This document shows, piece by piece, positions 63,121-64,000 of a DNA stretch of 64,000 nucleotides; positions within the stretch are counted from its first letter, which is position 1, and every line of letters starts with the position of its first letter. Both the position numbers and the translations under genes were made by a program. The notes under the pieces were generated by a model. The model saw nothing but the letters and a program-made list of their open reading frames with translations. It did no database searches and was not told the origin of the DNA. Source of the DNA: Nitrosomonas cryotolerans ATCC 49181 (lineage in GTDB: Bacteria > Pseudomonadota > Gammaproteobacteria > Burkholderiales > Nitrosomonadaceae); NCBI RefSeq assembly GCF_900143275.1, contig NZ_FSRO01000001.1:1356116-1420115 (forward strand), in the 5' to 3' direction.

Positions 63121-64000
63121 ATGGAAATTAAGCGCGCATACAAATTCAGGTTTTACCCAACTTTTGAGCAAGAAACTATTCTGGCTCAAACATTCGGGTG
63201 TGCTCGGTTTGTCTATAATCGCATGTTGCGCGTTCGTTCTGGTGCTTGGTATACCGAGAAAAAAAGAATCGGGTATCATGCTACCTCCTCTTTGTTGACC
63301 GAGTTAAAAAAAGAGCCTGAATTTGAATGGCTGAACAAAGTTTCCAGTGTTCCTGTGCAGCAATCTCTCCGCCACCTGCAAACGGCATTTGGTAATTTCT
63401 TTGCCAAACGAGCCAAATACCCGTCATTCAAAAGCAAGCATGAGAAGCAATCGGCTGAATACACGTCCAGCGCCTTCAAGTGGGACGGTAAGTCTCTGAA
63501 ACTGGCGAAGATGAAAGATCCACTGAATATCAGATGGTCGCGCACCCTTCCTAAGGCAACAAAACTAACGATTGCAACAGTCTCTAAAGACTCAGCGGGT
63601 CGATACCATGTTTCTATGTTTTGCGACGACTCTGTTGCGCGAAAGCCAAGGGTTAGCGGCAAAGTCGGCATTGACTTAGGATTAACGCACTTCGCTATTC
63701 TTTCTACGGGCGAGAAGATTGCGTCTCCTAACACGCTACGAAAGAATGAAACCAGGCTTGCTAAGCTGCAACGCAAGCTATCTAAAAAGCGCAAAGGGTC
63801 GGCCAATAGACAAAAAGCCAGACTGAAAGTAGCGCGACTACATGCAGGAATTGCTGATGCTCGTAAAGACTTTCTACATAAACTCTCAACACGGCTAGTG
63901 AACGAAAACCAAGTGATAGCTGTAGAGTCTTTAGCTGTTAGCAATATGAAGAAAAATCGTTGCCTCGCAAAATCAATTTCCGATGCAGGATGGGGTGAAT
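63121..64000 (+). CDS. tnpB: TnpB of an IS200/IS605-group element (cut by window end)
   Basis: 293 codons are visible. RuvC D185 (KVGIDLGLTHFAIL) and E269 (IAVESLAVSNM) are intact; the zinc ribbon and last Asp lie beyond the window. No tnpA lies upstream, so this is a tnpB-only (IS1341-like) element or tnpA is distal. It differs clearly from the TnpB at 25548. ATG 63121. Confidence 0.93.
   Translation, partial: MEIKRAYKFRFYPTFEQETILAQTFGCARFVYNRMLRVRSGAWYTEKKRIGYHATSSLLTELKKEPEFEWLNKVSSVPVQQSLRHLQTAFGNFFAKRAKYPSFKSKHEKQSAEYTSSAFKWDGKSLKLAKMKDPLNIRWSRTLPKATKLTIATVSKDSAGRYHVSMFCDDSVARKPRVSGKVGIDLGLTHFAILSTGEKIASPNTLRKNETRLAKLQRKLSKKRKGSANRQKARLKVARLHAGIADARKDFLHKLSTRLVNENQVIAVESLAVSNMKKNRCLAKSISDAGWGE

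Overview
The window looks like a chromosome segment of a betaproteobacterium, most likely a Nitrosomonas-type ammonia oxidiser. This rests on gene content and order (rpsO-pnp, eno-ftsB, ubiC-ubiA-ubiD, an N-type ATPase operon, an exosortase-associated TIGR04073-type protein), moderate GC with AT-ending codons, and many small transposon remnants. The taxon is an inference; there is no rRNA or marker gene that settles it.

Layout. 1-8.8 kb: 3' end of an IS200/IS605-type tnpB, then dksA, pnp and rpsO, a dynamin-like GTPase, a DUF502 membrane protein and ygfZ. 8.9-15.6 kb: a complete second (N-type) F-ATPase operon in the order beta, epsilon, AtpQ/AtpI-like, a, c, b(-delta), alpha, gamma, followed by a YgfX-like protein; no AtpR-like gene is seen. 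15.9-19.1 kb: a compact three-gene operon of unknown function (acyl-CoA-dehydrogenase-like flavoprotein without the usual catalytic Glu, a signal-less PhnD-like binding protein, and a TusA-like/diiron fusion). 19.1-24.9 kb: housekeeping and membrane genes (TIGR04073-type, pcm, a kinase/ATP-binding fusion, an UMF1-type transporter) interspersed with 89-bp MITEs. 25-26.8 kb: an intact IS200/IS605 element with tnpA and tnpB, abutting a cbiZ-like gene. 27.6-28.3 kb: a pentanucleotide repeat and a 42-residue membrane protein behind a perfect FNR/ANR box. 28.9-33.1 kb: TauE-like exporter, outer-membrane porin, DUF3617 protein, htpX. 33.2-36.5 kb: a decayed IS200/IS605 element split by a foreign dihydroxyacetone-kinase gene with very different codon use. 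36.5-50.8 kb: core genes ftsB, eno, pyrG, fructosamine kinase, argH, a sensor-like membrane protein, murA, ridA, recG, ubiC, ubiA, ubiD. 50.85-54.5 kb: a two-gene AT-rich island (AAA/TOPRIM protein plus DNA cytosine methyltransferase) bracketed by direct remnants of one IS5-like element. 54.6-60.0 kb: cobalamin riboswitch, an exported membrane-anchored CobN-like protein, an ExbB/TolQ-like protein and a DUF2149 protein. 60.3-62.8 kb: a zinc-homeostasis set (CobW-type GTPase behind a palindromic operator, DUF1826 protein, Zur-like regulator). The window ends in another tnpB that has truncated a serine-recombinase gene.

The best candidates for undescribed biology are the flavoprotein/PhnD-like/TusA-diiron operon, the methyltransferase plus AAA-TOPRIM island, and the riboswitch-controlled envelope CobN/ExbB/DUF2149 assembly. 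Two non-autonomous mobile families were worked out directly from the sequence: an 89-bp family with GAGACYTTTGCAAAA ends and a 110-bp family with AAGACCGCTGCATAACTG ends. Both copies of the latter carry perfect 5-bp target duplications, and one has a homologous empty site 3 kb away.
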